From Candidatus Cloacimonadota bacterium (GTDB lineage: Bacteria > Muiribacteriota > UBA6191 > JACPRK01), in assembly GCA_021772705.1 (NCBI GenBank), contig JAJFLN010000164.1:1-12930 (forward strand): 12,930 nt of DNA, in the 5' to 3' direction. The notes under the pieces are model-generated. The model ran no database searches, was not told the DNA's origin, and saw only the letters and a list, made by a program, of their open reading frames with translations. Of the stretch, positions 6,827 through 12,930 are shown piece by piece (position 1 is the stretch's first letter; each line of letters opens with the position of its first letter). Both the position numbers and the translations under genes were made by a program.

Positions 6827-7923
6827 ACGGTGATCTCCAGATGGGGCACTTCACGCCAGTTCCGGTTGCCCACACCTCGCTGCTGCGCCAGGGCCAGATA
6901 GGGTAGCTTGGCAGGATCGCGCTTCAGTAACTCCTCGTAGCCGAAGGCGTCGGCGGCAAGCTGATCCGTGGCCACCACCAGGGTGTCCATACGCTTCACG
7001 TCCGACAGGCTGCCCCCAGTCGGCCCGTTGCTCATCATCGCCCGCATGGCGTCGAGGACGACAAAGGTGGGCCGCATCATCATGGCCAGCTCGGAGACGA
7101 TGTGATGGATCTTTTGATGAAACTGGTTCCGCCGTCCACCCAGCAGACCGTACCAGTTCTTCATGGTCATCGAGGCGCTGCACAGGTTGTGATCCTTCAG
7201 GGGGGAAACACCCACCACCCGATTCACTCCCTCGAAGGGGCGGTAGAACATGGGCCACCGGGCGATCAGATCGGCACCCTCGACGGCCAGCATCCGGAAG
7301 TGAACCGGCGAAGGAAGGATCACCTCGGCGCCAGCATCCTCGGCAGCCTTCTTGATGCCGCTGCGGTGGAAACAGCCTTCCGGCGAATTGATTGGATTGT
7401 CGATCACCCGCACGAGGGAGGCTCCCTCACCTTGCAGCAGCCGCACGGTGGCAGCCAGAACCTCCGGGCTGGTGGTGGCCCCCAGGCTAGGCGATCGATC
7501 GAAGGCCACATTCGGTTTCACCACCACCTTGTCTCCAGGCTGAACAAACCTGCCGATTCCGCCCAGAGCGTCGAGACCGGCCTGGAGCATGCGCATCGGG
7601 TCCGTTCCATGAACCACGACGAAGTCTGGAACGCCGGACTGGATCGGGACGGCGAAGCCACCCTCCGGCAGGCGAACCACCTCCTCCTGCTCCAGGGCCT
7701 GCTTGCCTTCCCGGTCTCGCAGGAGAGGCCAGGCTGCGGCAAAGCCTCCCGCCGCCAGGGCGAACAGGCCCCCCCGCTTCAGGATCTCCCGACGGCTCGC
7801 CAGACGATCCGCTCCCGGCGGGTAGAGCTGGCGCTGGGTCTCATCGGACCGGTGTCCCTTTCTGGGCTGGTCCAGCGGATCCAGTGGACCCGGTCGTTGC
7901 TTGTTGCCTGGATCTCTTGCCAT
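6823..7923 (-). CDS. DUF362 family protein with twin-arginine-like leader
   Basis: The 366-residue protein is taken from ATG 7923, which has GGTGAG 9 bases upstream and begins 10 bases after the preceding stop codon; a TTG at 7962 would add 13 residues and overlap the upstream gene. SRREILKRGG (43-52) followed by a hydrophobic run (LFALAAGGFAAAWPLL) is a twin-arginine-like signal, unusually far from the start. The DUF362 core shows KPNVAFDRSPSLGATTSPE (136-154), IDNPINSPEGCF (174-185) and LKDHNLCSASMTMKNWYGLLGG (242-263). DUF362 proteins are poorly characterised and often found beside or fused to ferredoxin domains. This one has no ferredoxin motif of its own; the Fe-S part may be supplied by the polyferredoxin directly downstream. 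Its biochemical activity is unknown. I am confident of the family and moderately confident of the start. Confidence 0.88.
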   Translation of the reverse strand: MARDPGNKQRPGPLDPLDQPRKGHRSDETQRQLYPPGADRLASRREILKRGGLFALAAGGFAAAWPLLRDREGKQALEQEEVVRLPEGGFAVPIQSGVPDFVVVHGTDPMRMLQAGLDALGGIGRFVQPGDKVVVKPNVAFDRSPSLGATTSPEVLAATVRLLQGEGASLVRVIDNPINSPEGCFHRSGIKKAAEDAGAEVILPSPVHFRMLAVEGADLIARWPMFYRPFEGVNRVVGVSPLKDHNLCSASMTMKNWYGLLGGRRNQFHQKIHHIVSELAMMMRPTFVVLDAMRAMMSNGPTGGSLSDVKRMDTLVVATDQLAADAFGYEELLKRDPAKLPYLALAQQRGVGNRNWREVPHLEITV

Positions 7924-7933
7924 TGCTGTTGTC

Positions 7934-9142
7934 TCACCGACGGCTCTGAAGGCTTCGTCCAAGCCGGATAACTACCCGGGCCGCCGCTTCCTGGTTCTCA
8001 GTTTCAGTGACTCCAGCCACGAAACGATCCACAGCGAACACCCACTCCCAAGTATCCAGCAACCGGTCCCGCACCGCAACCGACCCGGTGGGCGCATCGG
8101 GCCAACCGCTCAGGTCGGCTGCCGCCCCCTGTTCCAGGAGGTAGGCGGAGTAACGGCGGTGAAGATCCCGGGCTTCGTCCTGGCTTTCTGCGGCGACGAG
8201 GTAGGCTCTGACTTCCTGGCCATCAATGGAGAAGGTCGCTGTGTAGAGCCTCTCGAAGAACGCCATCCCTAGGCCGTTTTCAGCCTGATATCGAAGTGAC
8301 GCCGGGCTGGCGCCGAGGGCCAGCAGGGGGTTGTTCGCTGGCGTCCAGGCATCGGGAGCCGAGAGGAGACTTTCGGGAATTCCGCTCTCTGGTTCTCTGG
8401 CTCCGGGGCTTTCTGGGGCCGGTGAAGCTAGCGGGTTCGAAGTCTTGGGACCCGGACTCGCCGGAGTCTTGGTGGCGCTTCCTTGCGCCCTGGCCTCGAT
8501 GTTCTCCAGGGCTGCGGCGGCGCGCTCGACGGCCGAACGGATCGCGTCACTCTCCTCGGAACCGATGAGACGGACGTAATAGGTCCCCTGAACCATGTAG
8601 AGCCCGTTGGGCGTCTTGGCCCGATTGGCCTCCTTGCCTCCACCTTCGGGCAGACCGCGCCTCTCGGTGGAGAAGACACCGAAGGCGTCGATGGTTGTGG
8701 CATGTCGAAAGACCTCCAGATCCACCACGGCACCGGCCTCGAGGCCGGCTGCATAGGTGGCCGCCCAGAGCTTCTGGAATCCGTAGGACTTGTAGAGACC
8801 CTCGCGGCCATTGATCTTCTCGTAAAGACGGTCGTAGCCGAATATCTCGACCGGGCCTTCCCGCCGCCAGCCGGGGCCCATGAGGTCGGCAGTGAGCAGG
8901 GGAGTCACCCCGCCTCCTTCTGGGGAGGCCGTGAACTCCTGAGGTGGGCGGACGTAGATGGTCTGCCCCGTCCCCTTCTCAGCCAGAGAAGCGTCCTTCA
9001 GGCGAAAGAGGTCCGGATCGGCCTGCTGCCCTTGATGGTGGACCCAACCGCCGATGGCGGCGAGAACAAGCAAGAACAGGGCGTTCAGGCCCTTCTCGAC
9101 GGGGCCGATGCGATTCCGGATACTGCGGCGGAAGAAGATCAA
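7934..9142 (-). CDS. DUF6599-like membrane-anchored protein
   Basis: The 402-residue protein is called from TTG at 9142. That TTG overlaps the upstream TGA as TTGA and has CGGAG a few bases before it; the frame stays open further upstream, but only across the coding region of the preceding gene. Residues 19-34 (LNALFLLVLAAIGGWV) form one membrane anchor, so most of the protein is probably outside the cytoplasm. Residues 96-165 (GPVEIFGYDRLYEKINGREG, then DAFGVFSTERR) match what I know of the DUF6599 family. A Pro/Ser/Ala-rich linker (about 221-260) leads to a second domain (about 262-397). That domain repeats the overall plan (FFERLYTATFSIDGQEVRAYLVAAES), possibly a diverged second copy of the same fold. 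The function is unknown. Its place between a HEAT-like anchor protein and the DUF362/polyferredoxin pair suggests an accessory subunit of the same membrane complex. Confidence 0.8.
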   Translation of the reverse strand: MIFFRRSIRNRIGPVEKGLNALFLLVLAAIGGWVHHQGQQADPDLFRLKDASLAEKGTGQTIYVRPPQEFTASPEGGGVTPLLTADLMGPGWRREGPVEIFGYDRLYEKINGREGLYKSYGFQKLWAATYAAGLEAGAVVDLEVFRHATTIDAFGVFSTERRGLPEGGGKEANRAKTPNGLYMVQGTYYVRLIGSEESDAIRSAVERAAAALENIEARAQGSATKTPASPGPKTSNPLASPAPESPGAREPESGIPESLLSAPDAWTPANNPLLALGASPASLRYQAENGLGMAFFERLYTATFSIDGQEVRAYLVAAESQDEARDLHRRYSAYLLEQGAAADLSGWPDAPTGSVAVRDRLLDTWEWVFAVDRFVAGVTETENQEAAARVVIRLGRSLQSRR

Positions 9143-10035
9143 CGAACCGAGGCTCCGGGAGTCCAGGTCAGGGAAGCCAGGACACTTCGGGCCAGTCGAG
9201 GTTCCAGAGCGGCTCCCGATTCGAGAACCTCCCGGAGCCGAGTTGCAGCGGCGGTCCGGTCCTCTCCAGCGGCGCCGCATCGGAGTCCGTCGGCTGCCCA
9301 TGCCCTGACTCTGGGGTCCCTGTTGCCGCACAACCTGGACACCAGTTCCAGGGCTCCCTTCCTGCCCAGGAGACCCGTGACCTGGTAGGCTTCCCTGCGG
9401 GTTACGGCGCCGAGGCTTTCATCATCCAGCATGGCCGGCAGATTCTCTTGACAGGGGGGAGGAAACTGTCCCAGCACGGCCCTGGCGACGGCGGTTCCGG
9501 TCGACGGAGCCGAGGAGGTACTGCTCCTGGTGAAGCCGCAAGAGTCATCGAACTTCCGGCCCAGGGCGAGTACGAGGCCGGCAGCGGCTCGCTTCTTCCT
9601 GATATCGTCTGGGGTGAGGGGCATCTGGGAAGCGCAGACATTGAAAATGTCGATCGGCTCCATGGCCTCCAGCAGCTCATCTCTTGGGGTTTCAGCGACC
9701 AGGGACTTGAGCGCTGCGGCCGCCGGCGCGTGACCTTCGGACAGGAGAAACCAGAGCAAGGCCACTCTCTGCGAAGGAGGGAGTTCGAGCGATTTCTGTA
9801 GCAGATCCCCCCGGGATTGGGGAGGCACCTCTGCAAGCTGGTGCAAGACCTTCCAGAATTGATCGCCCTTTCTGGCCTTGTTCCACCATTCATCAGCGGC
9901 GATTGGCTGTTTCAGCATCCGTCGAATCTGTATGGAGAGAGTGAACAGCCGCCATCGTACCGACCAGATCCCGGCAGCCAGGATCACGGCTGTCAGGTAG
10001 AGAAGTATCCGCTTTCGAGTAAAGAACCTGCCCAT
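9139..10035 (-). CDS. Membrane-anchored HEAT-like repeat protein, function unknown
   Basis: I do not recognise this 298-residue protein by full-length family. An N-terminal membrane segment (RILLYLTAVILAAGIWSVRW, 9-28) follows basic residues, so the remainder is likely periplasmic and tethered. The rest is mostly alpha-helical. Residues about 200-295 look like HEAT or PBS-lyase-type repeats (GAVTRREAYQVTGLLGRKGALELV, then DPRVRAWAADGLRCG), which usually act as protein-binding scaffolds. A Ser/Thr-rich linker (169-182) separates the two helical parts. The ATG at 10035 has GAGG 5 bases upstream, and that site overlaps the stop codon of the kinase gene. The 3' end overlaps the next gene by 4 bases. 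It may hold parts of the redox complex together; this is inference from repeat type and position. Confidence 0.75.
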   Translation of the reverse strand: MGRFFTRKRILLYLTAVILAAGIWSVRWRLFTLSIQIRRMLKQPIAADEWWNKARKGDQFWKVLHQLAEVPPQSRGDLLQKSLELPPSQRVALLWFLLSEGHAPAAAALKSLVAETPRDELLEAMEPIDIFNVCASQMPLTPDDIRKKRAAAGLVLALGRKFDDSCGFTRSSTSSAPSTGTAVARAVLGQFPPPCQENLPAMLDDESLGAVTRREAYQVTGLLGRKGALELVSRLCGNRDPRVRAWAADGLRCGAAGEDRTAAATRLREVLESGAALEPRLARSVLASLTWTPGASVR

Positions 10036-10042
10036 GGATTCC

Positions 10043-11680
10043 TCAGGGAGACGAGGCCTTCCGATTCAGGATTCCCGTGACCAGATCGCCCAGCTCCTTG
10101 AAGCTGACCGGCTTCAGCAGGCAGGCTTCGGCTCCCTTTTCCCGGGCATGTTCCGGGTCCGCCACGGCGGAGAGGACCACGACGGGGATATCTTTCAGGT
10201 CCGGCGAATTCTTCAACTCTGCCAGGACCTCCCAGCCATTGGTGTCGGGCAGCCAGATGTCGAGGAGGACCAGAGCCGGTTTCAGACGCCGGATCTTCTC
10301 CAGTCCCGCAGCGGCCGTGAGAGCACCGACGAAGCGGATGCCCTCCAGGGTCAAGGCCTCCCGATACATCCGGATGGCCTCCTCGTTGTCTTCGATGGAG
10401 AGAACCAGGGGAGCATCCTCGGGAACGCTGTCGTCGGTCTCCGCCTCCTCCGCCGGGTTGCTCAGCTCTCTGGGCAGGACGACGTTGAAAGTCGTGCCGG
10501 CGCCTGGGTGGCTCGAGACATCGATTTGACCGTTCAAGAGGATGACCATCTGCTTGACCAGAGCCAGGCCGAGGCCGGCGCCGCCGTGGGCCCTGGTGGA
10601 GGAGCCGTCGAGTTGACGGAAGACCTCGAAGATGGTGGGAAGGTGGATCTCCTCGATGCCGACACCGGTGTCATAGACGCTGAACTCCACCGATGTATCG
10701 TCGTCGGTCAGGCGGGCGGCGATCGAGACCTTGCCCTGATCCGTGAACTTGATGGCGTTGGAGGTCAGGTTGAGCAGGATCTGACGAACCTTGATCTTGT
10801 CGCTGTTCATCGCCAGATTCGCCGGGTTTTTCAGCTCCAGGGTAATCGTCTTGTCCGTCAGGAGAGGCTTGGCATTCTCTTCCACTTCCCGGAAGACATC
10901 GGCGATGAGGAACGGCTCGCTGGAGACGGGCATCTTGTGAGCTTGGAGGCGCGAGAGGTCCAGCACATCGTTGACCATCTGCAGGAGCTGGCGTCCTCTC
11001 CGGGAGATGCACTCCAGGCTGGTGCTCTGCCGGTCCGTCAGCGGCCCGTGATCCCGATCCCGGAGCAATGACGTGTATCCCAGGATGGCGTGGAGGGGAG
11101 TCCTGAATTCGTGGCTGATCGTGGAGATGAACTCCGACTTGAGACGGTTCAGATCCATGAGCCTCTCGTAGGCACGGGCCAGCTCGGTCTGGGCCAGCTC
11201 GAGCCGTTCGTACTGCTCCGAGAGCTGCTTGTTCTCCCTGTCGACTCGCTCCTTTTCCTGAAGCAACGGCTGTCTCAGCAGATGCTGCTCCTTCTCCAGG
11301 CGATAGCGATCGATGGCTCGCCGGACGAGCAGGGGAATATGTTGCACCGTCTCGGAGGACTTGACGATGTAGTCGAAGGCTCCAGCACGCAGGGAAGCGA
11401 CCGCCGGGCCAGCGTCATCGAAGCCGGTGAACATCAGGATCGGGCAATCCTGATCGAGAGTGCCGATCCGCTCGATCATCTCGGGACCGGTCATGTTGGG
11501 CATGGAGTAGTCCAGGATGATGGCGCTGTAGTTCTTACTGCCCATGAGCTCCAGGGCTTCGTCGATGTCGCTGGTCCAGTCCAGCTCCCAGTTCTCACCA
11601 GTTCGTTCGAAGACGCGATTGACGAACTTGATGTGGAGCTGATCGTCATCAATGAGCAGGATTTGCTGAGGTGAGCTCAA
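10043..11680 (-). CDS. Hybrid kinase: receiver-coiled coil-HisKA-HATPase-receiver
   Basis: The 545-residue soluble protein starts at TTG 11680, with AAGGAAGG 6 bases upstream. The N-terminal receiver (about 6-125) has IDDD (10-13), Asp57, Thr85 and Lys107, a full active set. A probable coiled coil (about 125-180) links it to the dimerisation domain STISHEFRTPL with His190. The ATPase domain shows NLTSNAIKF (304-312), DTGVG (337-341) and GGAGLGL (366-372). The C-terminal receiver (about 425-540) has IEDN (429-432), Asp474, Ser504 and Lys523, also complete. It has no PAS or membrane sensor domain, so it is probably an intermediate in a phosphorelay, itself controlled by phosphorylation of the first receiver. 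Its stop is 7 bases before the HEAT-like gene, so it is translated with the redox operon and may control or report on it. No DNA-binding output partner is in view. Confidence 0.93.
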   Translation of the reverse strand: MSSPQQILLIDDDQLHIKFVNRVFERTGENWELDWTSDIDEALELMGSKNYSAIILDYSMPNMTGPEMIERIGTLDQDCPILMFTGFDDAGPAVASLRAGAFDYIVKSSETVQHIPLLVRRAIDRYRLEKEQHLLRQPLLQEKERVDRENKQLSEQYERLELAQTELARAYERLMDLNRLKSEFISTISHEFRTPLHAILGYTSLLRDRDHGPLTDRQSTSLECISRRGRQLLQMVNDVLDLSRLQAHKMPVSSEPFLIADVFREVEENAKPLLTDKTITLELKNPANLAMNSDKIKVRQILLNLTSNAIKFTDQGKVSIAARLTDDDTSVEFSVYDTGVGIEEIHLPTIFEVFRQLDGSSTRAHGGAGLGLALVKQMVILLNGQIDVSSHPGAGTTFNVVLPRELSNPAEEAETDDSVPEDAPLVLSIEDNEEAIRMYREALTLEGIRFVGALTAAAGLEKIRRLKPALVLLDIWLPDTNGWEVLAELKNSPDLKDIPVVVLSAVADPEHAREKGAEACLLKPVSFKELGDLVTGILNRKASSP

Positions 11681-11793
11681 GAGGAGCCTTCCTTCAGTTC
11701 GGAAGAGACGGTGCGCCAGTGCTCGTGAATCCTCGTACAGGTGCCGAGAATCTCGGTGAGGACATAGACGATCAGTATGCAGCTGGGTGCCAA
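11677..11793 (-). CDS. Possible 38-residue hydrophobic microprotein upstream of the kinase
   Basis: A short frame runs from TTG 11793 to TGA 11677-11679. Its stop overlaps the kinase start in a TTGA, the same type of junction as between the HEAT-like and DUF6599 genes. AAGG lies 6 bases upstream of the TTG. The peptide has a hydrophobic N-terminal half (CILIVYVLTEILG, residues 5-17) and a charged half (RIHEHWRTVSSELKEG). This fits a small single-pass membrane or amphipathic protein. About three quarters of its codons end in G or C, like its neighbours. An in-frame TAG at 11796-11798 rules out a longer version. I know no family for it. It could instead be the tail of a lost gene, or a leader that couples translation to the kinase. 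Confidence 0.4.
   Translation of the reverse strand: MAPSCILIVYVLTEILGTCTRIHEHWRTVSSELKEGSS
11687..11694 (-). promoter_or_regulatory. Ribosome binding site supporting the kinase TTG start
   Basis: On the minus strand AAGGAAGG is followed by 6 bases (CTCCTC) and then TTG at 11680. No ATG or GTG lies close by in the kinase frame, and the receiver domain begins at residue 6. The TTG is therefore the best start. Confidence 0.7.
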
Positions 11794-11818
11794 CTTCTAC
11801 CTTATCCCAACCCGTCCC

Positions 11819-12682
11819 TCAACGCGACGAGTCTGCCGTCTCGCCATCGGGCACTGCCGGGTCGGGGATGCGGGTGTAGGTGATCTCCATGGTCTTCTGA
11901 GGAGTTCCGGTGGTGTCCCACATCTCGAACACGTGCAGGTCGTCGCTCACGATGCGGGTCACCATCTTGTATCGCTTCTTCTTTCCGTCCGATGGATTGC
12001 TGAAGCTGCCTCGCATCGTCAGCTCCGTGCCGTCCTTGTTCATGGTTCCGCGACTGACCATGGTCAAGGTCCCCATCGTGTCGACCCAGATGTTCTCGAA
12101 GACGCCAGCATAACGATGATAACCCGTCAGACCTCGGCCTGAGAACGGCCGTCCGCCGAAGCTCGATTCGTAGCGATCCTCCAGGAATCGGCCTCCCAGG
12201 ATCAGGTTGGACTCCGATGTGCCTTCCGAGAGCATGGGGTCGGCGCCTGGGGCCATCCAGAACCTGGCTTCCGCCTTCCAGTGACCGGCCAGACGTTGAA
12301 ACACCCGGTGCTCCGGTCCAGGAAAGGCGTACTTCATCCAGGCGCCCATCTCGTTCTCGTACCGCTCCAGTGCGGGCTCAGGGGCGTCGAAGGAGTTCTC
12401 AGTCCCCGACGGCGCCTTCGGGGTTCCGGCGGTAGTGCCGGAACCGGCTTCCCGCTGCCGGGCTCTCCGGGATGCCCGGATCTTCTGGATCAGGCGCCGG
12501 CGTAGCTCGCTGGTGTCACGGACTGCCTCGCCGGTCTCTCCCGCTGCCGTGGCGTTGTAGCCGTAGCCAGCCTCGACGGCTTGCCCGGCGGCTCTCCGAT
12601 CATGAGAATCGCCCCGTGCCGCTCCCGTTGCCAGAAGTGCTGCCGCCAGTATCAGAGGAACTGTCACATCGAAGTTGTGCAT
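11819..12682 (-). CDS. Secreted DUF1579 family protein
   Basis: The 287-residue protein starts at ATG 12682, which has GGAAGGA 9 bases upstream; an in-frame TTG at 12700 is less likely because that site lies between the two. Residues 1-24 look like a cleavable signal peptide (VPLILAAALLATGAARG), so the protein is exported. A low-complexity stretch rich in Arg, Ala, Gly and Thr (about 55-100) has no clear fold. The DUF1579 domain covers about 122-272 (GPEHRVFQRLAGHWKAEARF, LILGGRFLEDRY, GYHRYAGVFENIWVDTMGT, ending MEITYTR). This domain is predicted to form a lipocalin-like beta-barrel that may bind a small hydrophobic ligand. Nothing in the sequence shows the ligand. It precedes the kinase operon by 138 bases on the same strand and may share its transcript. 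Confidence 0.85.
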   Translation of the reverse strand: MHNFDVTVPLILAAALLATGAARGDSHDRRAAGQAVEAGYGYNATAAGETGEAVRDTSELRRRLIQKIRASRRARQREAGSGTTAGTPKAPSGTENSFDAPEPALERYENEMGAWMKYAFPGPEHRVFQRLAGHWKAEARFWMAPGADPMLSEGTSESNLILGGRFLEDRYESSFGGRPFSGRGLTGYHRYAGVFENIWVDTMGTLTMVSRGTMNKDGTELTMRGSFSNPSDGKKKRYKMVTRIVSDDLHVFEMWDTTGTPQKTMEITYTRIPDPAVPDGETADSSR

Positions 12683-12875
12683 CGTTGAGTATCCTTCCAA
12701 GACATGGCCCGAATCGAGGTCGTCTCGATGTTCGAGTCGCTTCCAGGTTGCAGGGAGCTTACGAGCCCGGGCCCGGGAAATCTAGTGGGAGTGGTCCGGT
12801 GAATGGTACCTTGATAGCAGGAGTGACCACCCTGACCCTCACCGTGGTCAAGTCGCCCCTAGCAAGGAGGATCTG
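12683..12875. promoter_or_regulatory. Divergent intergenic region with a palindrome and an inverted repeat
   Basis: This 193-base region separates two divergent genes and must hold promoters for both, although I find no convincing -35/-10 pair. It contains a perfect 12-base palindrome CCCGGGCCCGGG (12766-12777). An inverted repeat TGACCAC-13 bases-GTGGTCA (12824-12830 and 12844-12850) ends 13 bases before the plus-strand ribosome binding site. Either could be an operator; the second could also form a stem in the leader mRNA. Confidence 0.45.
12864..12870 (+). promoter_or_regulatory. Strong ribosome binding site of the plus-strand gene
   Basis: AAGGAGG is followed by 5 bases (ATCTG) and then ATG at 12876. 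This near-ideal match and spacing is the main evidence that the short open frame at the right edge is a real gene start. Confidence 0.75.
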
Positions 12876-12930
12876 ATGCGCCGTTTCTGCCGTGAACTTG
12901 CCACTTGGACTCTTGCCATGGCCGCAGTCC
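12876..12930 (+). CDS. Start of a plus-strand gene, probably exported; cut by the right edge
   Basis: Eighteen codons are visible from ATG 12876: a basic start (MRRFCRE) followed by LATWTLAMAAV, which looks like the beginning of a signal peptide. AAGGAGG stands 5 bases upstream. It is the only gene on the plus strand in this window and diverges from the DUF1579 gene. Too little is present to suggest a function. Confidence 0.65.
   Translation, partial: MRRFCRELATWTLAMAAV

Noticed and set aside
7924..7962. TTG start of the DUF362 gene 13 codons upstream
   Set aside because: It would overlap the DUF6599 gene, while ATG 7923 has a ribosome binding site at sensible spacing.
9143..9331. N-terminal extension of the DUF6599 protein by 63 codons
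   Set aside because: It overlaps the HEAT-like coding region entirely, is very Arg/Gly/Ser-rich and unlike protein; the TTG at 9142 in a TTGA overlap is better.
8483..9388. 301-codon plus-strand open frame across the DUF6599/HEAT-like junction
   Set aside because: It spans two real minus-strand genes and has no coherent domain.
10034..11071. 345-codon plus-strand open frame opposite the receiver-kinase-receiver gene
   Set aside because: The minus strand carries a complete kinase with all motifs; the plus frame has no domain and no ribosome binding site I could credit.
11744..11756. Palindrome CCGAGAATCTCGG before the kinase gene, as an operator
   Set aside because: It lies inside the possible microprotein frame, is only 6 bp per arm, and no promoter is visible around it.
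1..12930. tRNA, rRNA or insertion sequence genes
   Set aside because: I saw no cloverleaf with a TTCRA-type T loop, no rRNA-like sequence, no transposase and no terminal inverted repeats of an insertion sequence.

Overview
The window is GC-rich bacterial DNA. Ten of its eleven genes (plus a probable 38-codon one) lie on the minus strand; one plus-strand gene starts at the right edge. Three features fit a Gram-negative-type soil or sediment bacterium, possibly Acidobacteriota or a nearby phylum: twin-arginine-exported Fe-S proteins, DUF6599 and DUF1579 families, and large hybrid histidine kinases. This assignment is an impression from gene content only.

Reading right to left, which is the direction of transcription: (a) 12683-12875 is an intergenic region between a plus-strand gene that begins at 12876 with a strong ribosome binding site and a minus-strand secreted DUF1579 protein (11819-12682). 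(b) A tightly packed operon follows: a possible 38-residue hydrophobic microprotein (11677-11793), a receiver-kinase-receiver hybrid protein (10043-11680), a membrane-anchored HEAT-like protein (9139-10035), a DUF6599 protein (7934-9142), a DUF362 protein with a twin-arginine leader (6823-7923) and a NapH/NapG-like membrane polyferredoxin (5141-6826). Three of its junctions are 4-base overlaps (TTGA twice, ATGA once) and three starts are probably TTG. (c) 4862-5140 is an intergenic region holding four near-perfect stem-loops, one with a T-run like a terminator. (d) A twin-arginine-exported aldo/keto reductase with a C-terminal Fe-S-type cysteine motif follows (3605-4819). (e) Next is a receiver protein cut off after its third helix (3173-3457), overlapping a PAS-PAS-kinase-receiver-receiver protein (973-3204). 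(f) At the left edge lies a partial secreted or surface protein with a half PPC-like domain, a cohesin-like domain and a PKD-like domain. It ends in a two-unit dispersed repeat (about 27-80).

The central theme is an extracytoplasmic redox module. The polyferredoxin has about six 4Fe-4S cluster motifs, and DUF362, DUF6599 and the Fe-S aldo/keto reductase are all predicted to be membrane-bound or exported. Hybrid kinases are encoded next to them and could sense or control the module. The joint function is inferred from gene order, not shown. The left 3.5 kb shows signs of rearrangement: a beheaded PPC domain, a truncated receiver and a dispersed repeat.
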